Assembly (NCBI RefSeq): GCF_000744415.1
Contig: NZ_JQLW01000012.1
Span: forward strand, 1 to 64,000
Length of the DNA stretch: 64,000 nt
Origin: Ghiorsea bivora
Lineage (GTDB): Bacteria > Pseudomonadota > Zetaproteobacteria > Mariprofundales > Mariprofundaceae
Direction of reading: 5' to 3'
The position numbers and the translations under genes are program-made. The notes beneath the pieces were generated by a model, which worked only from the letters and a program-made list of their open reading frames with translations, was not told the DNA's origin and made no database searches. This document shows, in pieces, positions 1 through 8,909 of the stretch (positions are counted from its first letter, which is position 1; the number at the start of each line of letters is the position of its first letter).

Positions 1-213
1 ATAGTGTCTTGAAGATTGACTCTCCAATGCCATCGTAATATCACGCAGGCTTTTACGCTCTCCAAGATGACCTGTGAGCAATGCAACAAACTGCGACCAT
101 CTCGGCAAGGCATCCCTTCTGCGCTTGCCATCATGAGCTTTGCTCAATGAATCAAATTTATGTCTAGGTAGTAATTTTAGAACTTGAGACAAAACTGTGT
201 TATGATGTACCAT
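1..213 (-). CDS. IS4-family transposase, N-terminal part (cut by window edge)
   Basis: Reading leftwards from the ATG at 211-213 gives 71 uninterrupted codons that run off the window. The protein starts MVHHNTVLSQVLKLL and continues with LPRWSQFVALLTGHL and RKSLRDI. This is the N-terminal DUF4372-type region that precedes the DDE domain in one group of IS4-family transposases. The catalytic residues lie outside the window, so integrity of the element cannot be judged. An imperfect inverted repeat follows directly at 214-283. Confidence 0.75.
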   Translation of the reverse strand, partial: MVHHNTVLSQVLKLLPRHKFDSLSKAHDGKRRRDALPRWSQFVALLTGHLGERKSLRDITMALESQSSRHY

Positions 214-283
214 GGTCTGATTTTCCTTTTATTACAATGGTTTGTGTGGTGCAACCATGATAACATATAAGAAAAGTCAGACC
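214..283. repeat. Imperfect inverted repeat beside the IS4-type transposase start
   Basis: The sequence GGTCTGATTTT at 214-224 is mirrored by AAAAGTCAGACC at 272-283, giving arms of about 12-18 bp with a few mismatches around a 35-base centre. It could be a terminal region of the IS4-type element or a transcription-blocking hairpin. The outer IS boundary cannot be fixed from this window. Confidence 0.4.
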
Positions 284-339
284 TACTTCTTTTTTATAAG
301 TGGGACAGCGGTGGCTCTGACCCCTTTGCACTCTCAATT

Positions 340-592
340 CAAACAGATTGGACGTAAAACTGGATTAAAAGTTTACTTTGTAGACCCATACTCTGCATGG
401 CAAAGAGGTTACAATGAAAATACCAATGGTTTGTTGCGGCAATATTGCCGCAAAGGATCTGACTTTTCTAAGCTGACAGACAGTAAACTTGCCAAGGCTG
501 TCAAAAAGCTAAATCATCGACTACGAAAGTGCCTAGGCTATCGAACTCCGCATGAAGTCTTGTTCAAATTTAATGGTGCGCTTGGAACTTGA
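340..592 (+). pseudogene. IS30-family transposase, C-terminal remnant
   Basis: About 80 in-frame codons ending at 592 carry the typical C-terminus of IS30 transposases: VYFVDPYSAWQRGYNENTNG, LLRQYCRKGSDFS, then LNHRLRKCLGYRTPHEVLF. The glutamate of the final DDE triad is probably the E in GYNENTNG. Everything upstream (helix-turn-helix and both catalytic aspartates) is missing. The ORF extends upstream to an ATG at 257, but residues before about position 340 do not look like transposase. It is a dead fragment, and the left junction lies near 335-345. Confidence 0.8.
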
Positions 593-611
593 ATTCATCG
601 CGTATTTATCT

Positions 612-1007
612 TTATTTAAGTTGCCGAAACAATCGATGTTTCGATGCTTTTTTATCAAAGGTGACCGTATATTCGCAGCCAGACGCATGATTCATATGGG
701 TAATCAAGTAATCCGAAAAATCAGCGTTACCCTTTGCAAAGTCTTGCAGTGCTAACCAAGCTTGTTCTTGTTGTTCCACAACCAACTCGGCAGCTAAGAG
801 AATCTGCTTTAATACATTTTGAACCATTGTTTTCTCATACCCATATGCTCGGGAAAGCACCCAAGCTGTCTCGCAAAGCACGATAGCACTGATCCACCCA
901 GGCTCAGTTACGCTGCAAGCTTCTATCGCGTTCGTAGCAAGGGCAGCCTGTTGTTCATCATCTTGCACGATATAACGGACAAGCACATTGGTATCAATCC
1001 CAATCAT
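612..1007 (-). CDS. vapC: VapC-type PIN-domain ribonuclease toxin
   Basis: This 131-residue protein has the PIN fold start MIGIDTNVLVRY and acidic residues spaced as in VapC: D5, E46 (in LCETAWVL), D96 or D99 (in GNADFSDY) and D118 (in VTFDKKA). Family knowledge: Mg-dependent endoribonucleases that cleave tRNA or rRNA when released from the antitoxin. Its start overlaps the antitoxin stop by 4 bp (1004-1007), the usual translationally coupled arrangement. It lies beside IS debris, consistent with an accessory module. Its RNA target cannot be predicted. Confidence 0.9.
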   Translation of the reverse strand: MIGIDTNVLVRYIVQDDEQQAALATNAIEACSVTEPGWISAIVLCETAWVLSRAYGYEKTMVQNVLKQILLAAELVVEQQEQAWLALQDFAKGNADFSDYLITHMNHASGCEYTVTFDKKASKHRLFRQLK

Positions 1008-1231
1008 CCTGTTTGCTCACGAATCACGCTATCCATTTCATCCAAGCTGATGACTTTTTTAGGCTTGCTAACCATGCCTTTCAAATCTTTGACAGAGCCA
1101 CTAAGGGGAATAATTTCTACGCTGTGTTCATGCAATACAAACTCAAGTTTATCGCCTTCTTTGAGGTGCAAGCGATTTCTTACTGCTTTGGGGATAGTGA
1201 CTTGCCCTTTACTGGTTAAAGTTACACTCAT
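1004..1231 (-). CDS. vapB: AbrB/MazE-fold antitoxin of the VapBC pair
   Basis: This 75-residue protein starts MSVTLTSKGQVTIPKAVRNR, the swapped-hairpin AbrB/SpoVT DNA-binding motif. A short acidic tail (residues 50-75) is expected to wrap the toxin. The start ATG at 1229-1231 is preceded by AAGGAG. By family analogy it represses its own promoter, alone and with VapC. A promoter with good boxes lies just upstream (1256-1283). Confidence 0.9.
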   Translation of the reverse strand: MSVTLTSKGQVTIPKAVRNRLHLKEGDKLEFVLHEHSVEIIPLSGSVKDLKGMVSKPKKVISLDEMDSVIREQTG

Positions 1232-1255
1232 ATGTTTCTCCTTACCACTTGTCTT

Positions 1256-1283
1256 ACTTTAGAGAAAGAAGGAAATGTGTCAA
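1256..1283 (-). promoter_or_regulatory. Predicted sigma70 promoter of vapBC
   Basis: On the minus strand TTGACA (1278-1283) is followed after 16 bp by TAAAGT (1256-1261), about 25 bp upstream of the vapB ATG. Box match and spacing are good. No experimental evidence is available. The rest of the 1232-1492 gap shows no further feature I can support. Confidence 0.6.
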
Positions 1284-1492
1284 TAAGGTGGTGCTTTAGG
1301 GGTAAGTTATGCAATCATATATTGATGTTCATGCGATGGGAATGCGTAAAAACAACAAAAAATGTAGTATTGTAAGACTTGAACTCTGAGTTTCTCATTC
1401 ATGATGGTGTTGGGTGGTTTTATTTTAGTGGTGTCGTTATGATATGAGGCAAAGTTAGCTGAAAATATATAGGCTTGGAAAAGGGTAGGGCG

Positions 1493-4330
1493 ATGATGCG
1501 TTGGTTATTATGTGGGGCGGTGTTGTGGGTATGCAGTGTTTCCTTGGCTTACGCAGGGATTAATCATGCCTCTAATCTTGATTGGAAAACCCAAGAAAGC
1601 ACACATTTTCGTATTCACTTTTATGCAGGTGAGCAAGCCTTGGCGAATCGTTCGTTGCACATTGCGGAGTCTGTTTATACTCGTTTAACACCCATTCTGA
1701 ATTGGTACCCAAAAGAAAAAACGGAGATTGTGTTAAGCGATGAAATGGATATGAGCAATGGTTTTGCTTTGCCTATTCCATCGAATCGCATTACTTTATT
1801 TGTTAGCCGACCCAACAGTGTCAGCAGCTTGGAAGACCATGCAGGTTGGTTGGAAACACTGATTTTGCATGAGTTTGTACACACATTGCATTTGGACAAA
1901 GCACGGGGCGGCCCTAAAAACATTCGCAATGTTTTCGGGCGCATACTTTTGGCATTTCCCAATGTGTTTATGCCTGCTTGGATGCATGAAGGTTTGGCGA
2001 CTTATTATGAAACGGATAAGAAGCTGGGCATTGGGCGTGGGCAAAGTGTTTATTTTCAAATGATGATGCGTATGGAAGTGGATGCAGGCATCAAACCTGT
2101 GAAGCAAATCAATCAACTTAATACCCTTTGGCCCTTGGCGACCAGCCGCTATTTGTATGGGGTGTATTTTTATCAGTTTATTGCAGATACTTATGGCGAA
2201 GACACCTTGCCCAAGATTGTAGAGACCTATTCGGATCATTGGCTTCCTTTTGCTATCAATGATTTGTATGAAGACGTGTTGGGCAAGGATATGACGGCGA
2301 TTTGGGATGAGTTTGAAACGTATGTAAACGCCAAATTTCAATCGCAAATAACGCACATCAAACAACAAGGTTTATATGAAGGCGAGCGTTTATCACAAAC
2401 GGGAGATTTTAAATCATCTGTGCTGCAAGCTGATGATGGGCGTATCTTTTATGTCAGTGACAACCTAGAAAATGGTGCGAAACTCAAAAAAATCTATCAA
2501 GGTAAGAGCCGCACACTGCTGGAGCTTAATGCAGGGGCAAGGTTGGACTGGCATGAACAGGCAGGGCTGCTGATGACGCAACCTGATATATGTGATAATG
2601 CCAACCGTTACTATGATATATATAGGGTTGATGCGGATGGAGACAGCAAGCAACTGACCCATTGCCAACGTTATATTTTTGCGGCTTGGTCGCCTGATGG
2701 TTCGCGCATTGCGGCGGTAAAAAACTACCGTGGGCAACATGCGATTCATTTGCTTGATGCGAAGGGAAAGCTGCTGCAAGTATTGTGGCAAGGGCATGAC
2801 GACGAAACATTGTCTGGTTTGGATTGGTCGGCAGATGGCAAGTTGCTTGTATCGTCTGTATGGCGTAAAAATTCGGGATGGGATGTTGAAACTTTTGATG
2901 TGACCAATCAATCATGGGTCAAAATCACTGATGATATATTGGTGGAAACCGATGCACGGTTTGTCGGCGGTAGCCATGATATCGTGTATGCCGCTGAACA
3001 TGAGGGCGTGTATAATATTTTTAAACACGAAGTTTCAGGTAAAGTTAAGCAATTGACCCAAGTGTTGGGTGGTGCATTTGCGCCCTTTATCAACCAAAAG
3101 GGGCAACTGCTTAGCATTGATTACCATGCCCAAGGTTTTGATGTGTATCAACTGGGTCAACCGCTGCACCAAGCTGTGTCTTTCACAAAAACAGCTAGCG
3201 TATTCCCTTATCCACAATTCCCTGAGCAAGACATCAGCATCAGTAAGCCCGTGCCATATTCAGCATGGGATAGTGCGTTGCCCACATCATGGCTACCAAA
3301 TTTAGCGCTGACCAATCAAGGGGTGGAATTGGGGGCATTTGTGTTTGGTTCGGATGTATTGAATCGGCATAATTATAGCTTGTATGCAGGGTATCAATCC
3401 TTGGTGTCATCGCCTGTGTTTAATTTGGATTATATTTATGATGGTTGGTATCCTTTGTTGAAGTTACATGCAGAACAGATGCAGCTTCCCAGTTTTGACA
3501 ACCAAAACAAGCTTGTTGCGCTAACAGAAAACCAACGTTTGGATGGTGAATTGATTTTTCCATGGTTGAAGCAGCAATCGCGGTGGACAGCCCATCTTGC
3601 GCTTAACCATGTTTCGCAATCCTTATCTTGGCTTGCGCCGCAATATACAGCACTGAATACTGACTTTCAGGATACATTATTGGGCGCTGCTTTGGTGTAT
3701 GATACCCGCTTAACTTATCCGCGTGGTATCAGCAGCGCATCAACAGGATATGTGTTATCCATACTTGCTGAATCAGGCAAAGGTTTGGGTGGCACTTACA
3801 CAGGTAATATGCTGATGTTGTCTGGGCGGCAGTTTAATCATTTGGGCAATGAGCAGGTATTGGCATTGCGCTTGGATGCAGGGTTTGCAGATAATACATC
3901 CCGTCCTTTTTCGGTGGGAGGAAACAACAGTATCAACATTATTCCTAACCTTTTAGACCCTTTGCCTGCCAGTGCATCATTCAATCAACGACAATACAGT
4001 TTAAGAGGTTATGCCGATGCTGCACTGATAGGTCAGCATATGTTGCTCGCATCCGCAGAATACCGTTTTCTGATTACCCGAATCGAAAAAGGTTGGATGG
4101 CACCACCCATAGGTATAGACAGCGTATTTGGGCAAGTATTTTTCGACGCTGCCCGCGTAGGCAATGACCTCAATGCAGCCAAAACTTATTCAGGCATTGG
4201 TGCAGAGTTGGGTGGCGATATGGTATTGTTTTATAGTCTTCCTGCTCGTTTACAGCTGGGTTATGCCAAAGGATTGGATGATGTGATTGGTGGCAATCAA
4301 GTCTATTTTAGGTTGGGCAGTTCTTTTTAG
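1493..4330 (+). CDS. Exported metalloprotease-like protein with TolB-type propeller and outer-membrane barrel
   Basis: This protein of about 945 residues starts with a signal peptide ending near LAYAG. A gluzincin-like site follows: HEFVH at residues 126-130 and H165-E166 in WMHEGLATYY, so E166 is the likely third zinc ligand. Residues about 290-560 hold repeated PDG/ADG-type blades (AAWSPDGSRIAAV, LDWSADGKLL) of a TolB-like beta-propeller. From about 600 onward the chain is beta-rich like a BamA/surface-antigen barrel and ends in an aromatic residue (GSSF). A TTG start at 1475 is possible, but the ATG at 1493 sits directly after AAGGGTAGGG. Substrate unknown; a role at the outer membrane is inferred. 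Confidence 0.75.
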   Translation: MMRWLLCGAVLWVCSVSLAYAGINHASNLDWKTQESTHFRIHFYAGEQALANRSLHIAESVYTRLTPILNWYPKEKTEIVLSDEMDMSNGFALPIPSNRITLFVSRPNSVSSLEDHAGWLETLILHEFVHTLHLDKARGGPKNIRNVFGRILLAFPNVFMPAWMHEGLATYYETDKKLGIGRGQSVYFQMMMRMEVDAGIKPVKQINQLNTLWPLATSRYLYGVYFYQFIADTYGEDTLPKIVETYSDHWLPFAINDLYEDVLGKDMTAIWDEFETYVNAKFQSQITHIKQQGLYEGERLSQTGDFKSSVLQADDGRIFYVSDNLENGAKLKKIYQGKSRTLLELNAGARLDWHEQAGLLMTQPDICDNANRYYDIYRVDADGDSKQLTHCQRYIFAAWSPDGSRIAAVKNYRGQHAIHLLDAKGKLLQVLWQGHDDETLSGLDWSADGKLLVSSVWRKNSGWDVETFDVTNQSWVKITDDILVETDARFVGGSHDIVYAAEHEGVYNIFKHEVSGKVKQLTQVLGGAFAPFINQKGQLLSIDYHAQGFDVYQLGQPLHQAVSFTKTASVFPYPQFPEQDISISKPVPYSAWDSALPTSWLPNLALTNQGVELGAFVFGSDVLNRHNYSLYAGYQSLVSSPVFNLDYIYDGWYPLLKLHAEQMQLPSFDNQNKLVALTENQRLDGELIFPWLKQQSRWTAHLALNHVSQSLSWLAPQYTALNTDFQDTLLGAALVYDTRLTYPRGISSASTGYVLSILAESGKGLGGTYTGNMLMLSGRQFNHLGNEQVLALRLDAGFADNTSRPFSVGGNNSINIIPNLLDPLPASASFNQRQYSLRGYADAALIGQHMLLASAEYRFLITRIEKGWMAPPIGIDSVFGQVFFDAARVGNDLNAAKTYSGIGAELGGDMVLFYSLPARLQLGYAKGLDDVIGGNQVYFRLGSSF

Positions 4331-4331
4331 T

Positions 4332-4664
4332 TTAAGCCGTAAAAGATTTTCCGCAGCCGCATTCGCCTTTTTTGTTGGGGTTTTTGAACACAAATGATGA
4401 GGAAAGCATATCTTCTTGGTAATCAATTTCTAAACCTTTGATGGCTTCATCATAAAACTGCTCTGCAATGTAGATGGTTAAACCATCAAATTCTGCAGCC
4501 AAATCGCCTGTTTCTGCTTTATCTTCAAAGTCGAGCACATATTCCAAGCCAGAGCACCCAGCTTCGCGCAAAGATAGGCGCACAGCTTGTTTGTTTGCTT
4601 CGTTTAATTTTTTGGCAAACTGGGCAATAGCTGCGGGGGTGAGGTTAATGTCGGCTTGTTTCAT
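4332..4664 (-). CDS. A-type iron-sulfur cluster carrier (IscA/ErpA/HesB family)
   Basis: The 110-residue protein has the three conserved cysteines of A-type carriers: C37 in AGCSGLEY, then C102 and C104 in the C-terminal GECGCGKSF. Family role: receives Fe-S clusters and delivers them to apo-proteins in the cytosol. Its ATG overlaps the ispH stop by 4 bp (4661-4664), so the two are co-translated. IspH is itself a [4Fe-4S] enzyme and a known client of ErpA in E. coli, so delivery to IspH is a reasonable inference. IscA and ErpA cannot be told apart from sequence alone here. Confidence 0.9.
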   Translation of the reverse strand: MKQADINLTPAAIAQFAKKLNEANKQAVRLSLREAGCSGLEYVLDFEDKAETGDLAAEFDGLTIYIAEQFYDEAIKGLEIDYQEDMLSSSFVFKNPNKKGECGCGKSFTA

Positions 4665-5617
4665 GCTTTTAACTCCTTGGGGATACTGAAATGCACATTT
4701 TCTTCTATCGTCTCGCGAGTGGAGACAATATTTTTATCGTGTTGTGATAATAGGCTGACGACTTCTTCAATCAATACTTCAGGTGCCGATGCACCTGCTG
4801 TGACACCGATATTTTCTTTGCCTTCAAGCATGGCTGATGTAATGGCTTGAGCATTTTCAATCAAATAGGCTTTACATCCTTCTTTTTCAGCAACTTCACG
4901 CAAGCGGTTGCTGTTGGATGAATTGGGTGAACCAACCACCAAAATTAAGTCCGATACTTTGGCTAAGTCTTTGACTGCCATTTGTCGGTTGCTGGTGGCA
5001 TAACAAATATCTTCTTTTTTTGGCGCTTGGATATTGGGGAATCGGGTTTGTAGGGCTGCGATGACATCTTTGGTATCATCCACGCTTAGTGTGGTTTGTG
5101 TGACAAAGGCGAGTTTGTTTTCATCGTTAACTATCAAGTTGGTGACATCTTCAGGGTCTGATACAAGCAATACTGCTCCTTCTGGTGCTTGTCCCATAGT
5201 GCCCTCTACTTCAGGGTGACCTTGGTGACCAATCAATATAATTTGGTCACCATTGGCATAATGACGTAAGAGTTCTAGGTGTACTTTGGTGACCAGTGGA
5301 CATGTTGCATCCATAACACGAAGACCACGTTGTTTGCCATCTTCTTGCACTTTTTTGCTTACACCATGTGCAGAAAAGATAAGTAGCGCACCATCAGGAG
5401 CATCTTCAACCTCTTTGATAAATACCGCTCCTTTTTGTTTTAAACCTTCAACCACATGTTTATTATGCACAATTTCATGGCGTACATAAACGGGTGCACC
5501 AAAGACTTCAATCGAACGTTCTACGATTTCAATGGCGCGCTCAACACCAGCACAAAAACCACGCGGTTGGGCTAAAAATACTGATTTTGGCTGGATTTTT
5601 ACGGTCTGTTGCTGCAT
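4661..5617 (-). CDS. ispH: 4-hydroxy-3-methylbut-2-enyl diphosphate reductase
   Basis: This 318-residue protein matches IspH (LytB) throughout. The three cluster cysteines are visible at C22 ([10 protein letters not shown]), C106 ([11 protein letters not shown]) and C205 ([10 protein letters not shown]), and the substrate region contains [11 protein letters not shown]. It catalyses the last step of the non-mevalonate isoprenoid pathway, giving IPP and DMAPP. It is the first gene of a two-gene operon with the A-type Fe-S carrier. ispE, an earlier step of the same pathway, lies at 46869-47750. Confidence 0.97.
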   Translation of the reverse strand: MQQQTVKIQPKSVFLAQPRGFCAGVERAIEIVERSIEVFGAPVYVRHEIVHNKHVVEGLKQKGAVFIKEVEDAPDGALLIFSAHGVSKKVQEDGKQRGLRVMDATCPLVTKVHLELLRHYANGDQIILIGHQGHPEVEGTMGQAPEGAVLLVSDPEDVTNLIVNDENKLAFVTQTTLSVDDTKDVIAALQTRFPNIQAPKKEDICYATSNRQMAVKDLAKVSDLILVVGSPNSSNSNRLREVAEKEGCKAYLIENAQAITSAMLEGKENIGVTAGASAPEVLIEEVVSLLSQHDKNIVSTRETIEENVHFSIPKELKA

Positions 5618-5681
5618 TTTTTGTGTCCTTGGGTTACGGTTTGCCGCATAGTGTACGCAAAAAGTAGGTAGAGGTGAAATA

Positions 5682-6164
5682 ATGACTGATTACACATTAA
5701 ATGTAGGGGATAAAGCACCACTTGATTTGGAAGTGAATATTTACCCTGAAGCCAAGTTTAAATTGGCGGATAAGTTGGGTAAATGGGTGATTGTTTATTT
5801 TTATCCTAAAGATAACACATCAGGTTGCACTACAGAATCTTGCGAGTTTCGTGATGCCAAACCTGACTTCAGTGCGGCAGATGCTGAGATTGTGGGTGTG
5901 AGCCGTGATTCGCTGAAATCTCATGCAAACTTTATTGAAAAATATGATTTTAATTTCCCTTTGATTTCTGACCCTGATGAAGTTTTTTGCAAAGCTTTTG
6001 ATGTGATTCAAGAAAAAATGAATTATGGCAAAAAATATATGGGTGTGGAGCGTTCTACATTTATCATCAACCCTGAAGGGATGTTGGTGGAAGCTTGGCG
6101 TAAAGTTCGAGTGAAAGACCATGTGGCAACGGTGTTGGCACGCCTAAAAGAGCTTCAAGCTTAA
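5682..6164 (+). CDS. bcp: Thiol peroxidase of the BCP/PrxQ family
   Basis: The 160-residue protein carries the peroxiredoxin core [19 protein letters not shown]. The peroxidatic cysteine is C49 and the resolving cysteine C54, the atypical two-Cys arrangement of BCP. It reduces peroxides with thioredoxin as likely donor. It is divergent from ispH across a 64-bp gap, and coaBC follows with essentially no gap. Confidence 0.95.
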   Translation: MTDYTLNVGDKAPLDLEVNIYPEAKFKLADKLGKWVIVYFYPKDNTSGCTTESCEFRDAKPDFSAADAEIVGVSRDSLKSHANFIEKYDFNFPLISDPDEVFCKAFDVIQEKMNYGKKYMGVERSTFIINPEGMLVEAWRKVRVKDHVATVLARLKELQA

Positions 6165-6167
6165 GTG

Positions 6168-7355
6168 ATGTTAAAAGGCAAACGTATTTTACTTGGTGTG
6201 GGTGGCGGCATAGCCGTGTATCGCGCTGTGGAGTTGATGCGTTTGTTTATCAAGCAAGGTGCTGAAGTGCAGGTAGTGATGACCAAGTCTGCGACTGAAT
6301 TTGTCACCCCATTAACCTTTGAAGCCTTGTCGGGCAATAAAGTACATACCGACTTGTTCGATTTAACCGAGCAACACGGCATGGGACATATCCAATTGGT
6401 ACGTTGGGCTGATGCTGTAGTGTTAGCACCTGTGACAAGCAACCTTTTGGCAAAAATAACACATGGCATTGCCGATGACTTGTTGACGACACTCATGCTG
6501 GCAAATGAAAAACCTGTGTTGCTAGCACCTGCGATGAATGTATCTATGTGGTTAGCTGATGCGACGCAGCGTAATGTTAACATGCTAAAAGAGAGAGCTT
6601 GTGCCGTTGTTGAACCTGCAACAGGGGAGCTGGCGTGTGGTGAACAAGGGTCGGGGCGTTTGGCAGAACCTGCGAGGATAGTACAAAACCTTTTACCGTT
6701 ATTAACCAAGCAGGTCTTAAAAGGGCAACATTGGGTGATTAATGCAGGTCCTACGGTTGAGGCTTGGGATGCGGTACGCACCATGAGCAACCGAGCTTCA
6801 GGTGGTTTGGGTGCAATGCTTGCTGATGCTGCAGCTATTCAAGGTGCAAGTGTGTGTTTGGTTGCAGGTAAAGGTACACCAAAAACAAGGCAAGATGTAG
6901 AGCGGGTAGATGTAGAAAGTGCGGCAGAGATGATGCATGCTTGTGTGGATGCAGCGCAAGGTGTGGATGTCTTTGTGGGGACTGCAGCCGTGAGCGACTT
7001 TCGCTTTGCAAAACCTTTGCAGCACAAATTAAAGCGTCAGGGTAATGGTAATATTCAAGTCGAATTGATTGAGAACCCAGACATTGTAGCCGCAGTGGCT
7101 ACAATGAAGCAACGCCCGCTTCAAGTGATTGCTTTTGCAGCAGAAAGTGAAAATCATGTGGGATATGCGCAAGACAAATTGCAGCGCAAAGGTGTGGATG
7201 CCATTGTTGCCAATGATGTGTCGAATATGGGCAACAATCTTGCTTCGGGCTGGTGGGTGAGCAAACAAAACCAAGAGGTTATCAAGCGTATGCCAAAAGC
7301 TAAGTTTGCAAAGTGCTTGATACAGTTTATTCATGGTTTGCAAGATGAGAGATAG
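6168..7355 (+). CDS. coaBC: Bifunctional phosphopantothenoylcysteine decarboxylase / phosphopantothenate-cysteine ligase
   Basis: The protein of about 395 residues has the flavodoxin-like CoaC half (GGGIAVYRAVELMR, GHIQLVRWADAVVLAPVTSN and PAMN) and the CoaB half (INAGPTVEAWDAVR and NRASGGLGAMLAD). It makes 4'-phosphopantetheine from phosphopantothenate, cysteine and CTP on the route to coenzyme A. A GTG at 6165 immediately precedes the ATG at 6168, and I prefer the ATG. It begins directly after the bcp stop codon, so it is probably cotranscribed. Confidence 0.95.
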   Translation: MLKGKRILLGVGGGIAVYRAVELMRLFIKQGAEVQVVMTKSATEFVTPLTFEALSGNKVHTDLFDLTEQHGMGHIQLVRWADAVVLAPVTSNLLAKITHGIADDLLTTLMLANEKPVLLAPAMNVSMWLADATQRNVNMLKERACAVVEPATGELACGEQGSGRLAEPARIVQNLLPLLTKQVLKGQHWVINAGPTVEAWDAVRTMSNRASGGLGAMLADAAAIQGASVCLVAGKGTPKTRQDVERVDVESAAEMMHACVDAAQGVDVFVGTAAVSDFRFAKPLQHKLKRQGNGNIQVELIENPDIVAAVATMKQRPLQVIAFAAESENHVGYAQDKLQRKGVDAIVANDVSNMGNNLASGWWVSKQNQEVIKRMPKAKFAKCLIQFIHGLQDER

Positions 7356-7365
7356 GGGTTAGAAA

Positions 7366-7908
7366 ATGGAAAAATTTATGTGGTTTATGATGTTAGTGAT
7401 GATGGGCTTTGCATCACCAGCTTGGGCAAGTAAAATGAATATTGACCCTTATTTTGCGGTTGATGTGTCAGCGCTACAAGCAAACTTGGCAGGTAGTAAC
7501 GCGACCTCAGCAGCATTCTCGTTTATAGCGGGTAGTACGCTGAATTGGATTAGCCCAAATCTTGGTGCAGAAGTTCGTGTGGGTTTTGGTGGACAAATCC
7601 CAACCTTTGGTGGAAGTATCAATAGTTACACGGCATATTTCCTTAAACCTAGTATGGAAGTGACACGTCGCCTTGATGTCTATGCTTTGTTAGGGGGCAC
7701 AACGATATCTATGGATATTGCCGGTTTCTCATATGCTGATACATCCCCCAGTTATGGGTTAGGTTTTACCTACCATGTACCCAATGAGTCTTTGTCATTT
7801 GCTGCTGAGTGGGTGCAATATCGAAGAAATAGTGATCAAAGTAGTACCAATATTAGTGGCGTGTCCATATCGGGTGTATCGGCTAGTTTTGTATTCTCAT
7901 ATTATTAA
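7366..7908 (+). CDS. Small outer-membrane beta-barrel protein
   Basis: The 180-residue protein has an N-terminal signal peptide ending at PAWA/S. The remainder is short alternating beta segments rich in glycine, serine and aromatics (GSTLNWISPNLGAEVRVGFG, RRLDVYALLGGTTISMD), finishing in the aromatic FSYY. This resembles OmpA-transmembrane or opacity-type 8-stranded barrels. No ligand is evident. The stop overlaps the stop of the convergent LysR gene by 3 bases, with no terminator between them. Confidence 0.7.
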   Translation: MEKFMWFMMLVMMGFASPAWASKMNIDPYFAVDVSALQANLAGSNATSAAFSFIAGSTLNWISPNLGAEVRVGFGGQIPTFGGSINSYTAYFLKPSMEVTRRLDVYALLGGTTISMDIAGFSYADTSPSYGLGFTYHVPNESLSFAAEWVQYRRNSDQSSTNISGVSISGVSASFVFSYY

Positions 7909-8795
7909 GTTGGTGTTTGCCAATCAATTTCCTGTAGTGTTGACCATAACAATTGCTCTACAGGACCTATAAATTTATTGTTTTTTCTAACCAAATGTAT
8001 GGGGGTACTGAAGGTTTGAACAGCGTCAAACTGAAGTACGGATAACCTACCTTGCGTAATGTCTTCTCTTACCAAGTGTAGCGGCATTCTTCCCCAGCCT
8101 TTTCCTGAGCAAAGAATACGTCGTTTGGTTTCAAAATCATTAACAATCCATTGTGGTGTACCCTCCAAGACGCCTTTACTCATGCGTGTGGAATGATGAC
8201 TGGTATCACGCACAATAATCATGGTTTCATTTTCTAAAGCTTCTTCGTTTATATTTTCAGTACATTGTGCCCACTTGGATGTGCTTGGTACAACGGTAAC
8301 AAAAGGAATTTCAGCTAAGATAAGTCCTTCATATTGTACATCGGGTTCAAAAGCATCAGTGATAGCAATATCCGCATCATCATCGTAGATACGTTCCATA
8401 ATACCATTTAAGTTTTCTAGTAATAAAGTAATGCGTGTTTCAGGGTGTTGATGATTGATATGATTTAGCGCCTCAATAATAGGTTCCAAGGGAATGATAC
8501 CGCTCACAGCAAGGCGTAATTCTGCTTCGTGACCTTGGGCTAGGTGGCGAGCTAGGTCGTGTATTTCACGGCTGTTGTTGAGAACTTTCTTTGCTTTCGC
8601 GTAAATTGCTTTGCCTGCGTGGGTTAATATTGGGCGATAACCACTGCGCTCAAAGAGTTTGATGTTTAACTCATGTTCAAGTTTTTGAATGCTTATGCTT
8701 AATGATGATTGGCTGCGAAACACAGACTCAGCAGCAGCGCGAAAACTTCCATGTTTTACGATGGCATCAAGGTATTTTAACTGCTCTAAGGTCAT
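7905..8795 (-). CDS. LysR-family transcriptional regulator (YhaJ-like by context)
   Basis: The 296-residue protein starts with the LysR helix-turn-helix (MTLEQLKYLDAIVKHGSFRA, then SQSSLSISIQKLE) and has a periplasmic-binding-like effector domain from about residue 90, ending in WGRMPLHLVRED. It is divergent from a cytochrome b561-pirin-CDGSH-YceI-GST-pirin-nitroreductase run. E. coli YhaJ is a LysR protein encoded beside a pirin (yhaK) and near yqjG, so this may be the same quinone/electrophile-responsive regulation. It is not OxyR: the cysteine pair is absent. Confidence 0.9.
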   Translation of the reverse strand: MTLEQLKYLDAIVKHGSFRAAAESVFRSQSSLSISIQKLEHELNIKLFERSGYRPILTHAGKAIYAKAKKVLNNSREIHDLARHLAQGHEAELRLAVSGIIPLEPIIEALNHINHQHPETRITLLLENLNGIMERIYDDDADIAITDAFEPDVQYEGLILAEIPFVTVVPSTSKWAQCTENINEEALENETMIIVRDTSHHSTRMSKGVLEGTPQWIVNDFETKRRILCSGKGWGRMPLHLVREDITQGRLSVLQFDAVQTFSTPIHLVRKNNKFIGPVEQLLWSTLQEIDWQTPT

Positions 8796-8852
8796 AAAAA
8801 CCCCTGGATATTGAAAATATTAATCATAATGATGAATTATATATGCTTTTTT

Positions 8853-8866
8853 ACTATCATGATAGT
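8853..8866. promoter_or_regulatory. Perfect 14-bp palindrome in the LysR/cytochrome b561 divergent region
   Basis: ACTATCATGATAGT is a perfect dyad roughly midway between the LysR start (8795) and the cytochrome b561 start (8910). LysR regulators bind interrupted dyads (T-N11-A) in exactly such divergent promoters, and this dyad contains T...A pairs of that kind. It is the best operator candidate here. The assignment rests on position and symmetry only. Confidence 0.5.
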
Positions 8867-8909
8867 GTGAATAATTCGCAAGGTGGTAGATGATAGGTTA
8901 GGAGTAATG

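Noticed and set aside
242-592. Intact small transposase gene from the upstream ATG
   Set aside because: Only the codons after about 340 resemble an IS30 transposase; the N-terminal part is unrelated sequence, so it is a remnant.
1796-2368. 190-residue minus-strand ORF
   Set aside because: Shadow of the metalloprotease gene; composition is rich in His and Ile without motif.
6161-6790. 209-residue ORF on the minus strand opposite coaBC
   Set aside because: It is antisense to a clear coaBC, Ser/Thr/Ala-rich as expected for a shadow frame, with no domain or ribosome site.
7905-8795. LysR protein as OxyR
   Set aside because: The redox-active cysteine pair of OxyR is missing; only one cysteine lies in the relevant part, and the neighbours fit YhaJ better.
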